A stretch of 64,000 nucleotides of DNA. Origin: Skermanella stibiiresistens SB22 (GTDB taxonomy: Bacteria > Pseudomonadota > Alphaproteobacteria > Azospirillales > Azospirillaceae). Positions within the stretch are counted from its first letter, which is position 1. Each line of letters begins with the position of its first letter. Shown piece after piece: positions 45,965 through 56,222 of this stretch. Below the pieces are notes generated by a model, which ran no database searches, was not told the origin of the DNA, and worked only from the letters and a program-made list of their open reading frames with translations. A program made the translations under genes and the position numbers. The DNA lies in contig NZ_AVFL01000026.1 in assembly GCF_000576635.1 (NCBI RefSeq), positions 1 to 64,000 on the forward strand. The letters are read 5' to 3'.

Positions 45965-47041
45965 TCACGGCGCTGGGTTCAGCCGCTTCAGCGCCCATTC
46001 GGCGGCGTCGCGCACCAAATCCGAGCCGTCATGGGTCAGCCGCTCGACCAGTGCCATCTGGCCGCGGTCGCCGCTGTTGCCCAGCGCGGTCAGCACGTTG
46101 CGGACGAAGCGGTCGCGCCCGATCCGCTTGATCGGCGAGCCGGAGAAGACTTGGCGGAAGGCCGCGTCGTCCAGTTGGGCGAGGTCGGCCAACCGAGGGG
46201 CCGTCAGTTCGGCGCGGGGCAGGAAGGCGGCCTCCCGCGTGCGCTTGGCGAACTTGTTCCAGGGGCAGGCGGCGAGGCAGTCGTCGCAGCCATAGATCCT
46301 GTTGCCCATCAGCGGGCGCAGGTCCTCAGGGATGGGGCCCTTGTGCTCGATCGTCAGGTAGGAGACGCAGCGCCGGGCGTCGAGCCGGTAGGGCTCCGGA
46401 AAGGCCGCCGTCGGGCAGGCGTCCTGGCAGCGCCGGCAGGAGCCGCAGAGGTCGGCTCCCGGCGGGTCAGGCGGCAGTTCCAAGGCGGTGTAGACCTCGC
46501 CGAGGAACAGCCACGAGCCGTGACCGCGCGACACCAGATTGGTGTGCTTGCCCTGCCAGCCCAACCCGGCCCGTTCGGCCAGCGGCTTTTCCATCACCGG
46601 GGCGGTGTCGACGAAGACCTTGACCTCGGCGGCGTGGCGCCGGTGGATGAATTGGGCAAGCTGCTTCAGCCGGCTCTTGACGACGTCGTGATAGTCGCGG
46701 CCTTGGGCGTAGACCGAGACGACGCCCCGGTCGGGATGGTCGAGCAGCCGTCTCGGGTCCTCGTGCGGGGCGTAGGACATGCCGAGCGCCACGATGGTGC
46801 GGGCGTCGGGCCACAGCACCTGGGGATCGCCGCGCCGATCGGCCTTTTCCAGCATCCAACCCATGTCGCCGTGCATCCCCTGGGCGAGGAACTCGCCCAA
46901 GCGCGCGCGGGCCTCGGCGGCCAGGGTGGCCGGCGCGAAGCCGACGGCGTCGAAGCCGAGGGCCAGCGCCCGGTCGCGGATCTCCTCCCGGCTCCGCTCG
47001 GGTGTTCCAGGTATGGTTGGTTTTGGTTCAGCCGCGGCCAC
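45965..47041 (-). CDS. queG: Epoxyqueuosine reductase QueG
   Basis: About 358 residues from a GTG at 47041, which overlaps the end of queF by 14 bases; no ATG lies near the family's N-terminus. Two ferredoxin-like motifs supply the 4Fe-4S clusters: [12 protein letters not shown] and [11 protein letters not shown]. The cobalamin-binding region contains [20 protein letters not shown]; a HEAT-like C-terminus follows. QueG uses cobalamin to reduce epoxyqueuosine to queuosine in tRNA wobble positions. Last gene of the operon queA-tgt-queF-queG. The B12 requirement links it to the cob genes at 30-33 kb. Confidence 0.93.
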   Translation of the reverse strand: MAAAEPKPTIPGTPERSREEIRDRALALGFDAVGFAPATLAAEARARLGEFLAQGMHGDMGWMLEKADRRGDPQVLWPDARTIVALGMSYAPHEDPRRLLDHPDRGVVSVYAQGRDYHDVVKSRLKQLAQFIHRRHAAEVKVFVDTAPVMEKPLAERAGLGWQGKHTNLVSRGHGSWLFLGEVYTALELPPDPPGADLCGSCRRCQDACPTAAFPEPYRLDARRCVSYLTIEHKGPIPEDLRPLMGNRIYGCDDCLAACPWNKFAKRTREAAFLPRAELTAPRLADLAQLDDAAFRQVFSGSPIKRIGRDRFVRNVLTALGNSGDRGQMALVERLTHDGSDLVRDAAEWALKRLNPAP

Positions 47042-47492
47042 GGTAGGCCGCCACCCCCTGGTCGGGCACCCACACGCCATCGGGAACCGGCCCGGTCTGG
47101 TAGAACACGTCGATCGGAATGCCGCCGCGCGGATACCAGTAGCCGCCGATGCGGAGCCAGACCGGTTTCAGCTCCGTCTCCAGACGTTTGGCGATGCCGA
47201 CGGTGCAGGCCTCGTGGAAGGCTCCGTGGTCGCGGAACGAGGTCAGGTAGAGCTTCAGCGACTTGCTCTCGACCAGCCAGTCACCCGGCACGTAGTCGAT
47301 CACCAGATGGGCGAAATCGGGTTGGCCGGTGATCGGGCACAGCGACGTGAACTCCGGCGCCGCGAAACGCACCAGATAGCCGGTTCCGGGATGCGGATTG
47401 GGCACGCGCTCCAGCACCGCCTCCTCGGGCGAGGCCGGCTGGACGGTGGCGCCGCCAAGCTGCGTCAGGCCTTCATAGATCGATCGCGACAC
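47028..47492 (-). CDS. queF: NADPH-dependent 7-cyano-7-deazaguanine reductase QueF
   Basis: 154 residues, the unimodular (YkvM-like) QueF size. Catalytic Cys in [13 protein letters not shown], QueF motif [20 protein letters not shown]. It reduces preQ0 to preQ1, the base that Tgt inserts. GTG start with GAGGA 5 bases upstream lies inside the end of tgt (20-base overlap); the order tgt-queF-queG is thus coupled. Confidence 0.95.
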   Translation of the reverse strand: MSRSIYEGLTQLGGATVQPASPEEAVLERVPNPHPGTGYLVRFAAPEFTSLCPITGQPDFAHLVIDYVPGDWLVESKSLKLYLTSFRDHGAFHEACTVGIAKRLETELKPVWLRIGGYWYPRGGIPIDVFYQTGPVPDGVWVPDQGVAAYRGRG

Positions 47493-48696
47493 TGGAATCC
47501 TCCTCGGACTTGTCCGTCTCAGGTGCGGCTTTAAGGTTCAGCGGGTCGGGCAAAGCCGGATGGTCGCCAAGAGCCAAGCCAGCCTCCAACTCCGCCGCGC
47601 GTTGTTCGAAACACCCGTCCTCGATGGCCCGCCGCAGGTCGGCCATGAGGTCCTGGTAATAGGTCAGGTTGTGCCACGTCAGCAGCATGGGGCCCAGCAT
47701 CTCGCCGGCCCGGAACAGGTGGTGCAGATAGCCCCGGCTGTACTCTCGGCACGCGGGGCAGCGGCAGTCCTCGTCCAGCGGGCGTGGGTCATGGGCGTGC
47801 CGGGCGTTGCGGATGTTCAGGACGCCGCGCCGGACGAAGGCCTGTCCGGTGCGTCCCGACCGCGTCGGCATCACGCAGTCGAACATGTCGACGCCACGCC
47901 GGACGGCGCCGATGATGTCACCCGGCCGTCCGACGCCCATCAGGTAGCGCGGCCGATCGGCCGCCAGCAGGGGCGTGGTGACGTCGAGCACGTCGAACAT
48001 CATCTGTTGGCCCTCGCCGACGGCCAGCCCGCCGACCGCGTAGCCGTCGAACCCGATGTCGGTCAGCGCCTTGACCGAGTCGGCCCGTAGGTCGGGGTAG
48101 ACGCCCCCCTGGACGATGCCGAACAGGCCATAGCCAGGACGCTCGACGAAGGCGTCACGCGACCGCTGGGCCCAGCGCATGCTCATCCTCATCGACTTGT
48201 CCGCGACCTCGTGGGTGGCGGGGAAGGGGGTGCATTCGTCCAGGCACATGGTGACGTTGCTGTCCAGCAGGTGCTGGATCCGCATCGACCGTTCGGGGGT
48301 CAGGTGATGGCGCCGGCCGTCCAGGTGCGATTTGAAGGTGACGCCGTCCTCGTTCATGGTCCGCAGATCGGACAGCGACATCACTTGGAAGCCGCCGGAG
48401 TCGGTCAGGATCGGCCCGCTCCAGTTCATGAACTTGTGCAGCCCGCCGAACTGGGCCACCCGCTCCGCCGTGGGGCGCAGCATCAGGTGATAGGTGTTGC
48501 CCAGCAGGATCTGGGCGCCGGTCTCCCTAACCGAACCGGGCATCATGCCCTTGACCGTGCCGACCGTGCCGACCGGCATGAAGGCGGGCGTCTCGACATC
48601 GCCATGGGCGGTGGAGAGCCGGCCGCGCCGGGCCATGCCGTCGGTCTTGATCAGGTCGAAACCGAGGCCCGTTGAAGTGGTCGAGGATTCGGTCAT
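47473..48696 (-). CDS. tgt: Queuine/preQ1 tRNA-guanine transglycosylase
   Basis: 407 residues. Catalytic Asp in [13 protein letters not shown] and [16 protein letters not shown], and the zinc site [18 protein letters not shown]. It exchanges G34 for preQ1 in tRNAs Asp, Asn, His and Tyr. The ATG overlaps the queA stop by four bases. The C-terminal tail after the last helix (TDKSEEDSS) is longer than usual and overlaps queF. Confidence 0.97.
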   Translation of the reverse strand: MTESSTTSTGLGFDLIKTDGMARRGRLSTAHGDVETPAFMPVGTVGTVKGMMPGSVRETGAQILLGNTYHLMLRPTAERVAQFGGLHKFMNWSGPILTDSGGFQVMSLSDLRTMNEDGVTFKSHLDGRRHHLTPERSMRIQHLLDSNVTMCLDECTPFPATHEVADKSMRMSMRWAQRSRDAFVERPGYGLFGIVQGGVYPDLRADSVKALTDIGFDGYAVGGLAVGEGQQMMFDVLDVTTPLLAADRPRYLMGVGRPGDIIGAVRRGVDMFDCVMPTRSGRTGQAFVRRGVLNIRNARHAHDPRPLDEDCRCPACREYSRGYLHHLFRAGEMLGPMLLTWHNLTYYQDLMADLRRAIEDGCFEQRAAELEAGLALGDHPALPDPLNLKAAPETDKSEEDSSVAIDL

Positions 48697-49730
48697 TCCT
48701 GGGGCACCTTTTCAAGCAGCGAGGTGTCGCCATAGGAATAGAACCGATATTCCGACGCTATGGCATGGGCGTAGGCGGCGCGCATGCGGTCCAGCCCGGC
48801 GAAGGCGGAAACCAGCATGAACAGCGTCGAGCGCGGCAGGTGGAAGTTGGTCAGCAGCAGGTCCACGATCTTGAAGCGGTAACCGGGGGTGATGAAGATG
48901 TCGGTGTCGCCGCTGAAGGGGGCCAGCGTCCCATCCTCGGCGGCCGCCGTCTCCAGCAGGCGGAGCGAGGTCGTGCCGACCGCGACGATCCTGCCGCCGG
49001 CCTTCCGGGTGTCCGCAATGGCCCGGGCGGTGTCCGGGCCGATCTCGCCCCATTCGGAATGCATGCGGTGGTCGCGGATGTCGTCGACCTTGACCGGCAG
49101 GAAGGTCCCCGCCCCGACATGCAGCGTCACCGGCATCCGGCGGATGCCACGCGCGTCCAGCCGAGCCAGCAGGTCGGGCGTGAAGTGCAGTCCGGCGGTC
49201 GGCGCCGCGACGGCGCCCTCGCGCGCGGCGAACACGGTCTGGTAGTTCCGGTCATCATCGGGCAAGGCGCCGTCGGGCCGGCGGATATAGGGCGGCAGCG
49301 GCATCACGCCGTGGCGGTGCAGCGCCGCCATCAGCTCCGATCCGCCTACGGAGAAGCGAAGCTCGACATCGCCGCTCTCGCGCTTGTCGAGAACCTGGGC
49401 CGACAGGTCCGGGGCGAAGGCGATGGTGTCGCCGACGCGCAGCCGCTTGCCCGGCTTGCAGAACGCCAGCCACAGGTCGGCGCCCTCGCGCTTGTGGAGG
49501 GTCACCTCGACCTTGACCTCGCCGCGCCGGCCGGTCAGGCGGGCCGGGATCACGCGGGTGTCGTTGTAGACCAGCAGGTCACGGGGGTCGAGCAGGTCCG
49601 GCAGGTCGCGCGCGCGCATGTCCGCCAGCGTCCGGCCGACATGGAGCAGGCGCGACGCGTCGCGCGGGCTCGCCGGCTGGTCGGCGATCCGGTCAGGCGG
49701 CAGTTCGAAATCGAAATCGGCTGTTCTCAT
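48693..49730 (-). CDS. queA: S-adenosylmethionine:tRNA ribosyltransferase-isomerase
   Basis: 345 residues. Starts with the family [24 protein letters not shown]; further marks are [48 protein letters not shown] and the C-terminal [19 protein letters not shown]. It transfers the ribosyl part of SAM to preQ1-tRNA to give epoxyqueuosine. First gene of the Q operon, whose four genes all overlap, so tRNA queuosine synthesis from preQ0 is complete here; the GTP-to-preQ0 genes (queC-E) are not in this window. Confidence 0.97.
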   Translation of the reverse strand: MRTADFDFELPPDRIADQPASPRDASRLLHVGRTLADMRARDLPDLLDPRDLLVYNDTRVIPARLTGRRGEVKVEVTLHKREGADLWLAFCKPGKRLRVGDTIAFAPDLSAQVLDKRESGDVELRFSVGGSELMAALHRHGVMPLPPYIRRPDGALPDDDRNYQTVFAAREGAVAAPTAGLHFTPDLLARLDARGIRRMPVTLHVGAGTFLPVKVDDIRDHRMHSEWGEIGPDTARAIADTRKAGGRIVAVGTTSLRLLETAAAEDGTLAPFSGDTDIFITPGYRFKIVDLLLTNFHLPRSTLFMLVSAFAGLDRMRAAYAHAIASEYRFYSYGDTSLLEKVPQE

Positions 49731-49821
49731 GGGGAGCGCTCCTATAATGGATCGCGAGCCGAAGCGAAAGCCGAATGATTCCGCGGGGATTTGAGCGAAT
49801 TGCCCGTCCTGCCAAAAGCCC

Positions 49822-50541
49822 TCAGCGCAGGCGGATCGGCAGCGTCGTCGTCATGGCCAAGCTTTCCGGCGAACTGGCGGCCAAGCTTCCATCGGGCCGG
49901 GCGGACAGGATCACGTATTGCCGGGCCGACCCGCGCTCGATCCGCGCCGCGACGTCCTCCCGCCCATCGCCGGAGAAACTGCCGGACGCCAGGATCGTCA
50001 TCGTCCACGACCCATCGGGCGACGAGACCTTGAACGCGGTCTCGTCGATCACGAAGCGGCGGTGGCGGAGGGTTGGCGGCTCGAACCCCTCCGGCAGGGT
50101 GGTCAGGTCGAGCCGTTCCGCGACGGTTTCCGCCAGATGCGACAGCGGTGCCAAGTATTCGGACGGTTGACGCGCCTGCCGCAGCAGCGTCAGCAACGGG
50201 CAGTTCAGATAGGCGTCCAGCGCCTCGGTCGGTTCGCCCGGCGCCGTCCGTACGCCCTGGTCCAGCAGCTTCATGTAGTCGGAGCAGTTGGCGACGGTCC
50301 GCGTGCCTTGCGGCGTGGCGGCCGTGAAGGCGAAGCGCGGCTCGTGCAGCGAGGCGCCGTAGTCGCTCAGCGCGATGCGCAGGGCCGGATCGAAGATGGC
50401 GGCCTTGGGCAGGGGATCGTTCGGCGGAATCAGCGCCCGCCAGATCGTGCTGAGTCCAAGCGCCAGGACGAGTCCAGCGACGGCGATGCCGCTGAGGAAC
50501 AAGAAGGTCCTGAAATCGTCCGTTCTTTCCCGATCCCGCAT
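49822..50541 (-). CDS. Membrane-anchored hypothetical protein
   Basis: About 239 residues, start uncertain (50541, 50565 or 50628). One N-terminal membrane helix ([18 protein letters not shown]), then a periplasmic domain with two Cys near the middle (NCSDY, NCPLL) and a beta-rich end ([40 protein letters not shown]). The GDGxEDVxxR pattern resembles FG-GAP-type or VCBS-like loops, suggesting a beta fold with cation binding, but I do not recognise the family. It is 91 bases from the queA start, same strand. Confidence 0.65.
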   Translation of the reverse strand: MRDRERTDDFRTFLFLSGIAVAGLVLALGLSTIWRALIPPNDPLPKAAIFDPALRIALSDYGASLHEPRFAFTAATPQGTRTVANCSDYMKLLDQGVRTAPGEPTEALDAYLNCPLLTLLRQARQPSEYLAPLSHLAETVAERLDLTTLPEGFEPPTLRHRRFVIDETAFKVSSPDGSWTMTILASGSFSGDGREDVAARIERGSARQYVILSARPDGSLAASSPESLAMTTTLPIRLR

Positions 50542-50777
50542 CCGCCCCACACCGCCGGTCACCATCGCCGCACCGCATGATGGCATATGTGGCTTTAGCC
50601 TTGCACGGGTTTTGGCTTCGCGCGACATCAGGATGGGCCTTAAGTAGGAAAGCGTCTCGCGGCATCGGGTCGACCTTCATGCCCAGTGACGTCAACGCCG
50701 CCGCCGCTCCGGTGGACACCCGTGCTTGGCCGGCCTAGTTTAGGGTGACCGACCGTAGCCGCATCAGGCCGAAATCC

Positions 50778-52613
50778 ATGTCCGACACCGAGATGACCCA
50801 GTTCACCCGCACGCGGAAGCTGGGGGAGCGGGAGACCGTTCGATCGCTGCTGCCTTACCTGTGGCCGCGCGGCGAGAGCGAGTTGCGGTTCCGGGTCGTC
50901 GTCGCGATGGTCTGCCTGATCATCGCCAAGCTGGCCAACGTCTATGTCCCGATCCTGTACAAGCACGCGATCGACGCGCTGGGCACCACGGCCGGAACGG
51001 CGGTGGTGTTGCCGATCGGCCTGATCCTGGCCTATGGGCTGGCGCGCGTGCTGTCGCTGGCGTTCGGCGAGTTGCGCGACGCGATCTTCGCCAAGGTGGC
51101 CCAGCGGTCGATCCGGGCGGTGGCGCTGAACGTCTTCCGGCACCTGCACGCGCTGTCGCTGCGCTTCCACCTGGAGCGGCAGACCGGCGGGCTGTCGCGC
51201 TCGATCGAGCGGGGCACGCGCGCGATCCAGACGCTGCTGTCGTTCATGCTGTTCAACATCCTGCCGACGCTGCTGGAGATCCTGCTGGTCTGCGCGATCC
51301 TGTGGGGAATGTTCAACATCTGGTTCGCGCTGGCGACCTTCGTCACGGTCGTCGCCTACATCGCCTACACCCTGATGGTCACCGAGTGGCGGATGAAGTT
51401 CCGCCGCGAGATGAACGAGATGGACAACCAGGCCAACACCAAGGCGATCGACAGCCTGCTGAACTACGAGACGGTCAAGTATTTCGGCAACGAGGACCAC
51501 GAGGCCCGGCGCTACGACGGCGCGCTGAAGTCCTACGAGACGGCGGCGGTGCGCAGCCAGACCAGCTTGGCGCTGCTCAACGTCGGGCAGGCGGCCATCA
51601 TCTCGGTCGGATTGACCGTCGTCATGTGGATGGCGGCGCGCGGCATCATCGCCGGGACCATGACGCTGGGCGACTTCGTCCTGGTCAACACTTACCTGCT
51701 GCAACTGTACCAGCCGCTCAACTTCTTCGGTTTCGTGTATCGCGAGATCAAGCAGAGCCTTGCCGACATGGAGAAGATGTTCGAGCTGCTGGAGATCGAC
51801 CGCGAGATCGCCGACGCGCCGGACGCCAAGCCGCTGGACGTGGCGGGCGCCACCGTGGCGTTCGAGGATGTCGAGTTCGGCTATGATCCCCGCCGGCCGA
51901 TCCTGAAGGGCGTCTCCTTGTCGGTGCCCGCCGGCAAGACCGTCGCGATCGTCGGTCCCAGCGGGGCCGGCAAATCGACCATCAGCCGGCTGCTGTTCCG
52001 GTTCTACGATCCCAACTCCGGCCGCATCCTGATCGATGGGCAGGACATCTCCGGCATCACGCAGTCGTCGCTGCGCGCCGCGATCGGCATCGTCCCGCAG
52101 GACACCGTCCTGTTCAACGACACCATCTTCTACAACATCGCCTATGGGCGTCCCGGCGCCAGCGTCGAGGAGGTCGAGCAGGCGGCCCGGCTGGCCCACA
52201 TCCACGATTTCGTCAACCGGCTGCCCGACGGCTACAAGACCATGGTCGGCGAGCGCGGATTGAAGCTGTCGGGTGGCGAGAAGCAGCGCGTCGCGATCGC
52301 CCGCACCATCCTGAAGCAGCCGGCCATCCTGCTGTTCGACGAGGCGACCTCGGCGCTCGACACCCACACCGAGCGGGAGATCCAGGCGAACCTGCGCGAG
52401 GTCAGCCGCGGCCGCACCACATTGGTGATCGCGCATAGGCTGTCCACGGTGATCGACGCCGACGAGATCATCGTGCTGGAGGATGGCCGGATCGTCGAAC
52501 GCGGCCGTCACGCCGACCTGCTGGCCCGGCGCGGCGCCTATGCCGCCATGTGGACCCGGCAGCAGGAAGCGGCCGGCGAGAAGGCGATCGAGCGCCTTCC
52601 CGTGAGTTATTGA
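50778..52613 (+). CDS. Atm1-type ABC exporter (ABCB7/HMT1 family)
   Basis: About 611 residues. Six-helix transmembrane domain (about 40-320) with ABCB7-type FHLERQTGGLSRSIERGTRA and NYETVKYFGNEDHEARRYD, then a nucleotide-binding domain: Walker A GPSGAGKST, signature LSGGEKQR, Walker B LLFDEATSALD, switch His IAHRLST. Bacterial Atm1 relatives export glutathione-bound metals or persulfide species and support Fe-S maturation and metal tolerance. ATG at 50778 is used; a GTG at 50745 is also in frame. Neither has a strong ribosome site. Confidence 0.93.
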   Translation: MSDTEMTQFTRTRKLGERETVRSLLPYLWPRGESELRFRVVVAMVCLIIAKLANVYVPILYKHAIDALGTTAGTAVVLPIGLILAYGLARVLSLAFGELRDAIFAKVAQRSIRAVALNVFRHLHALSLRFHLERQTGGLSRSIERGTRAIQTLLSFMLFNILPTLLEILLVCAILWGMFNIWFALATFVTVVAYIAYTLMVTEWRMKFRREMNEMDNQANTKAIDSLLNYETVKYFGNEDHEARRYDGALKSYETAAVRSQTSLALLNVGQAAIISVGLTVVMWMAARGIIAGTMTLGDFVLVNTYLLQLYQPLNFFGFVYREIKQSLADMEKMFELLEIDREIADAPDAKPLDVAGATVAFEDVEFGYDPRRPILKGVSLSVPAGKTVAIVGPSGAGKSTISRLLFRFYDPNSGRILIDGQDISGITQSSLRAAIGIVPQDTVLFNDTIFYNIAYGRPGASVEEVEQAARLAHIHDFVNRLPDGYKTMVGERGLKLSGGEKQRVAIARTILKQPAILLFDEATSALDTHTEREIQANLREVSRGRTTLVIAHRLSTVIDADEIIVLEDGRIVERGRHADLLARRGAYAAMWTRQQEAAGEKAIERLPVSY

Positions 52614-52648
52614 CGACCTCGCCAGGGACCTTAGGCAGCGTCAACTTG

Positions 52649-52670
52649 CCCCGTTCAAGACCGGGGTTTT
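52649..52670 (+). terminator. Weak terminator-like hairpin after the Atm1-type gene
   Basis: Stem CCCCG/CGGGG (52649-52653 and 52662-52666) with an 8-base loop and TTTT, with partial outer TCAA/TTGA pairing. It lies 35 bases past the stop codon and 40 bases before the bphO start. Only five core pairs, so read-through into bphO is possible. Confidence 0.4.
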
Positions 52671-52709
52671 GACTGTGCGGCCGAACTCTTCATCCTGTAC
52701 CCTTGTTTC

Positions 52710-53405
52710 ATGGTTGAAATCTTGCCCACGCACACACCGCCCCTTGGGCCCTCCTTCGATCGGCCGCCGCTGGTTTCCGTTGAAACGGTGACGTCCCGGA
52801 TGCGGGAGCGCACTTGGCCCGTGCATGAGAGATTGCATCTGCATCCCGTGCTGCGCCCGCTGACGATGCGCCGGCCGCAAATGGCCGGATATCTGGGCGC
52901 CGTTCGCGCGCTGTACGGCTTCGTGATCCCAATGGAGCCCCGGCTGGGCGACGAGGCCGCCGGCCGCGCCGCGCGGGCGCCGCTGCTGGCGGCCGACCTG
53001 CGGTGCCTGACGTCGGAAGGAGACGGCTCGTCGTCGGAACCTCCGCTCGCCGAGGAGCTGCCGGAACTGGCCTCCCCCGCCGCCAGACTGGGTTGCCGCT
53101 GGGTGCTCGACGGATCGGCGCAGGGTGGCCGGGCGATGCTGGGCCACCTCCAGCGGAGCCTGGGCGTCGGGCCGGACCGCGGCGCCGCCTATTTCGCCTC
53201 CGCCGCCGTGGATCTCGCGGCGGAACGTCTGTCGCTGCGGGATCACCTGGAGCGGCACGTCACCACCGAAGAAACCTGCCGCGAAGCGGTCGAGGCGGCC
53301 GAAGCCACCTTCGCGGCGCTCGAGCGCTGGCTCGACCAGCTTCACCGCCCATCCCGGACGCCCGACCATGACCAACGACCACACGCGTCAGGCCCCGGCG
53401 CCTGA
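52710..53405 (+). CDS. bphO: Bacterial heme oxygenase BphO
   Basis: 231 residues. Heme-oxygenase fold: proximal His candidate in TWPVHERLHLHP near residue 40, and GCRWVLDGSAQGGRAMLGHL (family glycine-rich distal helix: LGxxYVLEGSxxGG). Short N-terminal and C-terminal extensions. It opens heme to biliverdin, the phytochrome chromophore. The 3' end overlaps the start of bphP by 38 bases, so the two are made together. It is the only biliverdin source seen in the window, for two phytochromes. Confidence 0.92.
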   Translation: MVEILPTHTPPLGPSFDRPPLVSVETVTSRMRERTWPVHERLHLHPVLRPLTMRRPQMAGYLGAVRALYGFVIPMEPRLGDEAAGRAARAPLLAADLRCLTSEGDGSSSEPPLAEELPELASPAARLGCRWVLDGSAQGGRAMLGHLQRSLGVGPDRGAAYFASAAVDLAAERLSLRDHLERHVTTEETCREAVEAAEATFAALERWLDQLHRPSRTPDHDQRPHASGPGA

Positions 53406-56115
53406 CGCGCCATCCCTGGACGACTGCGCGCGGGAACCGATCCACATTCCAGGATCGATCCAGCCGCATGGCACGCTGATGGTCTTGTCGGAAACGGACC
53501 TGACCGTCACCCACGCCGCCGCCAACCTGGCGCGGTATGTCGGTGTCCCGGTGGCGGAGGCGCTGGGGGCTCCGTTGGAGGTGAGCTGCCCGGCGGGAGC
53601 GGCCAACCTGCGGGCGGCGCTGGCGGCTTCGGACGACGGTGGCGGCGCAGGTGGCGGCGAGGACCGGGTGACGCGCTTCGGCTTCGAGGTGCCCGGCGGT
53701 TCCGTCCTGGACGCGGGCTTCCATCGTCACGATGGCCGCTTGCTGCTCGAGATCGAAGCGCCGGAGGCTGACGTGGTGGACGGCGCCGCGGAATTGGCGG
53801 CGTTCGCGCAGCGTCTCGAAGGGGCCGAGACCCGGTACGACATCGCCCGCTGGACCGTGGAACTGGTGGCACGGCTGACCGGGTTCGATCGGGTCATGGT
53901 TTATCGGTTCCTGCCGGACTGGAGTGGCGAGGTGATCGCCGAAATTCGTCCAGACGGGCGGCAGTCGTATCTGGGGTTGCATTTTCCGGCAACCGACATT
54001 CCGGCGCAGGCGCGCGAGCTTTATCGGGTCAACCAGTCGCGCGACATCGCCAATGTCCATGGCGAGGCGGTGCCGCTGCTCGCCATGGCTGGCGGGCGGG
54101 ATGGGCGGCCGGTCGACCTCGCGCACAGCCATTTGCGGGCGGTCTCGCCGATCCACTTGGAATACCTGCGCAACATGGGTGTCGGCGCCACGCTGCTGGC
54201 GTCGCTTATTGTCCGGGACCGGCTGTGGGGCCTGATCTCCTGCCATCACCCGGGGCCGCGGCGGACCGGTTCGGCCCAGCGCGGCTTGGTTTCCCGAATC
54301 GCGGCCATCGCGTCCGGCGCGCTCGACCGCGGCGTCGCCCGCGACGAGGCACAGGCTCGCCAGCGTCGCGAGGTTCGGCTGGCGGCGCTGGCGTCCGCGT
54401 TCGACGGGGAGGCGGACAGCATCGCGGCTCTGCTGTGCGCCAGCCGCGGCTTGCGCGACCTGGCACTGGCCGACGGTGTGGCGCTTTATGTCGATGGCGC
54501 GGTCGCGGCCTTCGGCCACGCGCCGGATACCCACGAGATCCGTCATCTGGTGGAGCGTCATGACGCCGTCGCTGGCGAGGTGGCGGTCACCGACCATCTG
54601 GGCGAGCTGGAGCCCCAGGCCACCGGCTTCGACGACACGGTCGCCGGCCTGCTGATGGTCGAGCTGATGGCGCGGCCCCGGCTGGTGGCGTTGGCGTTCC
54701 GGCGCGAGGTGGTCCAGGAGATCTTTTGGGGCGGCGATCCGCACAAGCCGGTGCCGGTGGAGGCTGGTGGCAGGATCAGCCCGCGCAAGAGCTTCGAGCG
54801 GTGGCGGCAGACCGTGTCCGGCCGCTCGGCGCCATGGCCGGTCGAGGTGATCGACGGCTGGCGTGAGCTGCCCGCGCGATTGGTCGCGGCGGCTGGCGGC
54901 GAATCGGCGCTGGGGACGCGCCTGCACCACGATATCCACCGCTTCCACGCCTGGACCCGCTTCGACGAACCCGCCGTACAGGGGCTGATCGACGTCCTGC
55001 CTGGGGCGGTGCTGGTGGCGCGCCGGGCGGCCGGTGATTCGATCTATCGCGCCTTGACCATGAACCGCGAGTTCCAGCGCATCTTCGACATCATGCCCGA
55101 CGAGGTCGCCGGCCAGCGGATCGACGAGGTGCTGAGCCTGCTCGGCGTTCCTCCCGCCATCCGCGCCATGGTCCCGGGCGGCACCGTCGAGACGGCGTTG
55201 ACGGCACCGGGCGCCGGCGAGCGGACGGTCTCGATCAGCAGGCGGTCGCTGCTCAAGATCGACACCGACGAGGACGGCACCGCCCTGACCGCCTGGGTGT
55301 TCCAGGACATCACCAGTCACCGCAGAACCGAAGAGGCATTGAGGACGGCGCGCGATCAGGCGTTGGTCGCCAGCCGGTCGAAATCGACCTTCCTCGCCAA
55401 TATGAGCCACGAACTGCGGACGCCGCTGAACGCGATCATCGGCTTCTCCGAACTGCTGGCGGACGAGATGTTCGGGCCGCTGGGCGACTCCAAGTACAAG
55501 GAATACGTCAACGACATCCGTCACGCCGGGGAACACCTGCTGGCGCTGATCAGCGATCTGCTCGACATCTCGAAGATCGAGGCCGGGCGGCGCACCGTCA
55601 ACGAGGACGTGATCGATCTGGCGGCACTGGTGACCCGCTGCGTGTCCATGATGTCCGACCTGGCGCGCCGGGGCGACGTGGCGCTGGACTGCGTGATCGC
55701 GACTCCGGCGCCCAATCTCACCGCCGATCACCGCGCGGTGCTGCAGATCGTCGTCAACCTGCTGTCAAACGCCGTCAAGTTCACGCCCGCCGGTGGCACC
55801 GTCACCTGCGGGATCGTGACCTTGGCCGATGGCGGCGTCGCGATCGAGGTCAGGGACACCGGCATCGGGATTTCGGAGGAGGATCTGGACCGCGTGCTCG
55901 AGCCGTTCTATCAGGTGGATAACAGCCTGACGCGCCATCGGACCGGCACTGGCCTGGGGTTGTCGCTGGTCAACGCCATCGCCAGCCTGCATGACGGGCG
56001 GCTGGTGATGAAAAGCGGGGTCGGCAACGGGACGACCGTTCGGGTCGAGTTCCCGGCGTGGCGGACCGTCGCGGCTTCCGGCGCCACGGCCGAGGAGATC
56101 GCCCCTGCCGCTTGA
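53368..56115 (+). CDS. bphP: Bacteriophytochrome with extra PAS and HisKA kinase
   Basis: 915 residues. Bilin-attachment Cys20 in SLDDCAREPIHIPG, PAS_2, GAF with FPATDIPAQARELY, PHY tongue PRKSFERW after WGGDPHKPVP; then a PAS (about 545-655: GDSIYRALTMNREFQRIFDI), HisKA with NMSHELRTPLNAIIGFSEL, HATPase with NLLSNAVKFTPAGG, DTGIGISEED and GTGLGLSLVNAI. ATG at 53368 follows the bphO reading and leaves the correct N-terminus; the upstream extension is the bphO frame shifted. It is longer than the first phytochrome by a PAS domain and uses a HisKA rather than HWE kinase, so signalling partners differ. No receiver is adjacent. Confidence 0.95.
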   Translation: MTNDHTRQAPAPDAPSLDDCAREPIHIPGSIQPHGTLMVLSETDLTVTHAAANLARYVGVPVAEALGAPLEVSCPAGAANLRAALAASDDGGGAGGGEDRVTRFGFEVPGGSVLDAGFHRHDGRLLLEIEAPEADVVDGAAELAAFAQRLEGAETRYDIARWTVELVARLTGFDRVMVYRFLPDWSGEVIAEIRPDGRQSYLGLHFPATDIPAQARELYRVNQSRDIANVHGEAVPLLAMAGGRDGRPVDLAHSHLRAVSPIHLEYLRNMGVGATLLASLIVRDRLWGLISCHHPGPRRTGSAQRGLVSRIAAIASGALDRGVARDEAQARQRREVRLAALASAFDGEADSIAALLCASRGLRDLALADGVALYVDGAVAAFGHAPDTHEIRHLVERHDAVAGEVAVTDHLGELEPQATGFDDTVAGLLMVELMARPRLVALAFRREVVQEIFWGGDPHKPVPVEAGGRISPRKSFERWRQTVSGRSAPWPVEVIDGWRELPARLVAAAGGESALGTRLHHDIHRFHAWTRFDEPAVQGLIDVLPGAVLVARRAAGDSIYRALTMNREFQRIFDIMPDEVAGQRIDEVLSLLGVPPAIRAMVPGGTVETALTAPGAGERTVSISRRSLLKIDTDEDGTALTAWVFQDITSHRRTEEALRTARDQALVASRSKSTFLANMSHELRTPLNAIIGFSELLADEMFGPLGDSKYKEYVNDIRHAGEHLLALISDLLDISKIEAGRRTVNEDVIDLAALVTRCVSMMSDLARRGDVALDCVIATPAPNLTADHRAVLQIVVNLLSNAVKFTPAGGTVTCGIVTLADGGVAIEVRDTGIGISEEDLDRVLEPFYQVDNSLTRHRTGTGLGLSLVNAIASLHDGRLVMKSGVGNGTTVRVEFPAWRTVAASGATAEEIAPAA

Positions 56116-56158
56116 GCCCGGTTGCTTGAGGCCAGTTGCTTGAGCCCAGTTGCTTGAG
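56111..56158 (+). repeat. 14-bp tandem repeat at the bphP stop codon
   Basis: Unit CTTGAGCCCRGTTG: 56111-56124, 56125-56138, 56139-56152, then a truncated CTTGAG (56153-56158). The bphP TGA stop lies within the first unit. The repeat fills part of the gap before meaB. It is likely a slipped-strand expansion and is a possible length-variable site. Confidence 0.85.
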
Positions 56159-56222
56159 ACTGGCGGGATGGGCCTGTAGGGTCGTCCCCCGACGCCAAGT
56201 CCCAGACGAAAGCCGGAGCGCC

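Noticed and set aside
50640-52511. 623-residue minus frame opposite the Atm1-type gene
   Set aside because: Antisense shadow of an intact ABC exporter.
53260-55731. 823-residue minus frame opposite the second bacteriophytochrome
   Set aside because: Antisense shadow; composition R/Q/H/D-rich, no domain, and the plus strand encodes an intact BphP.
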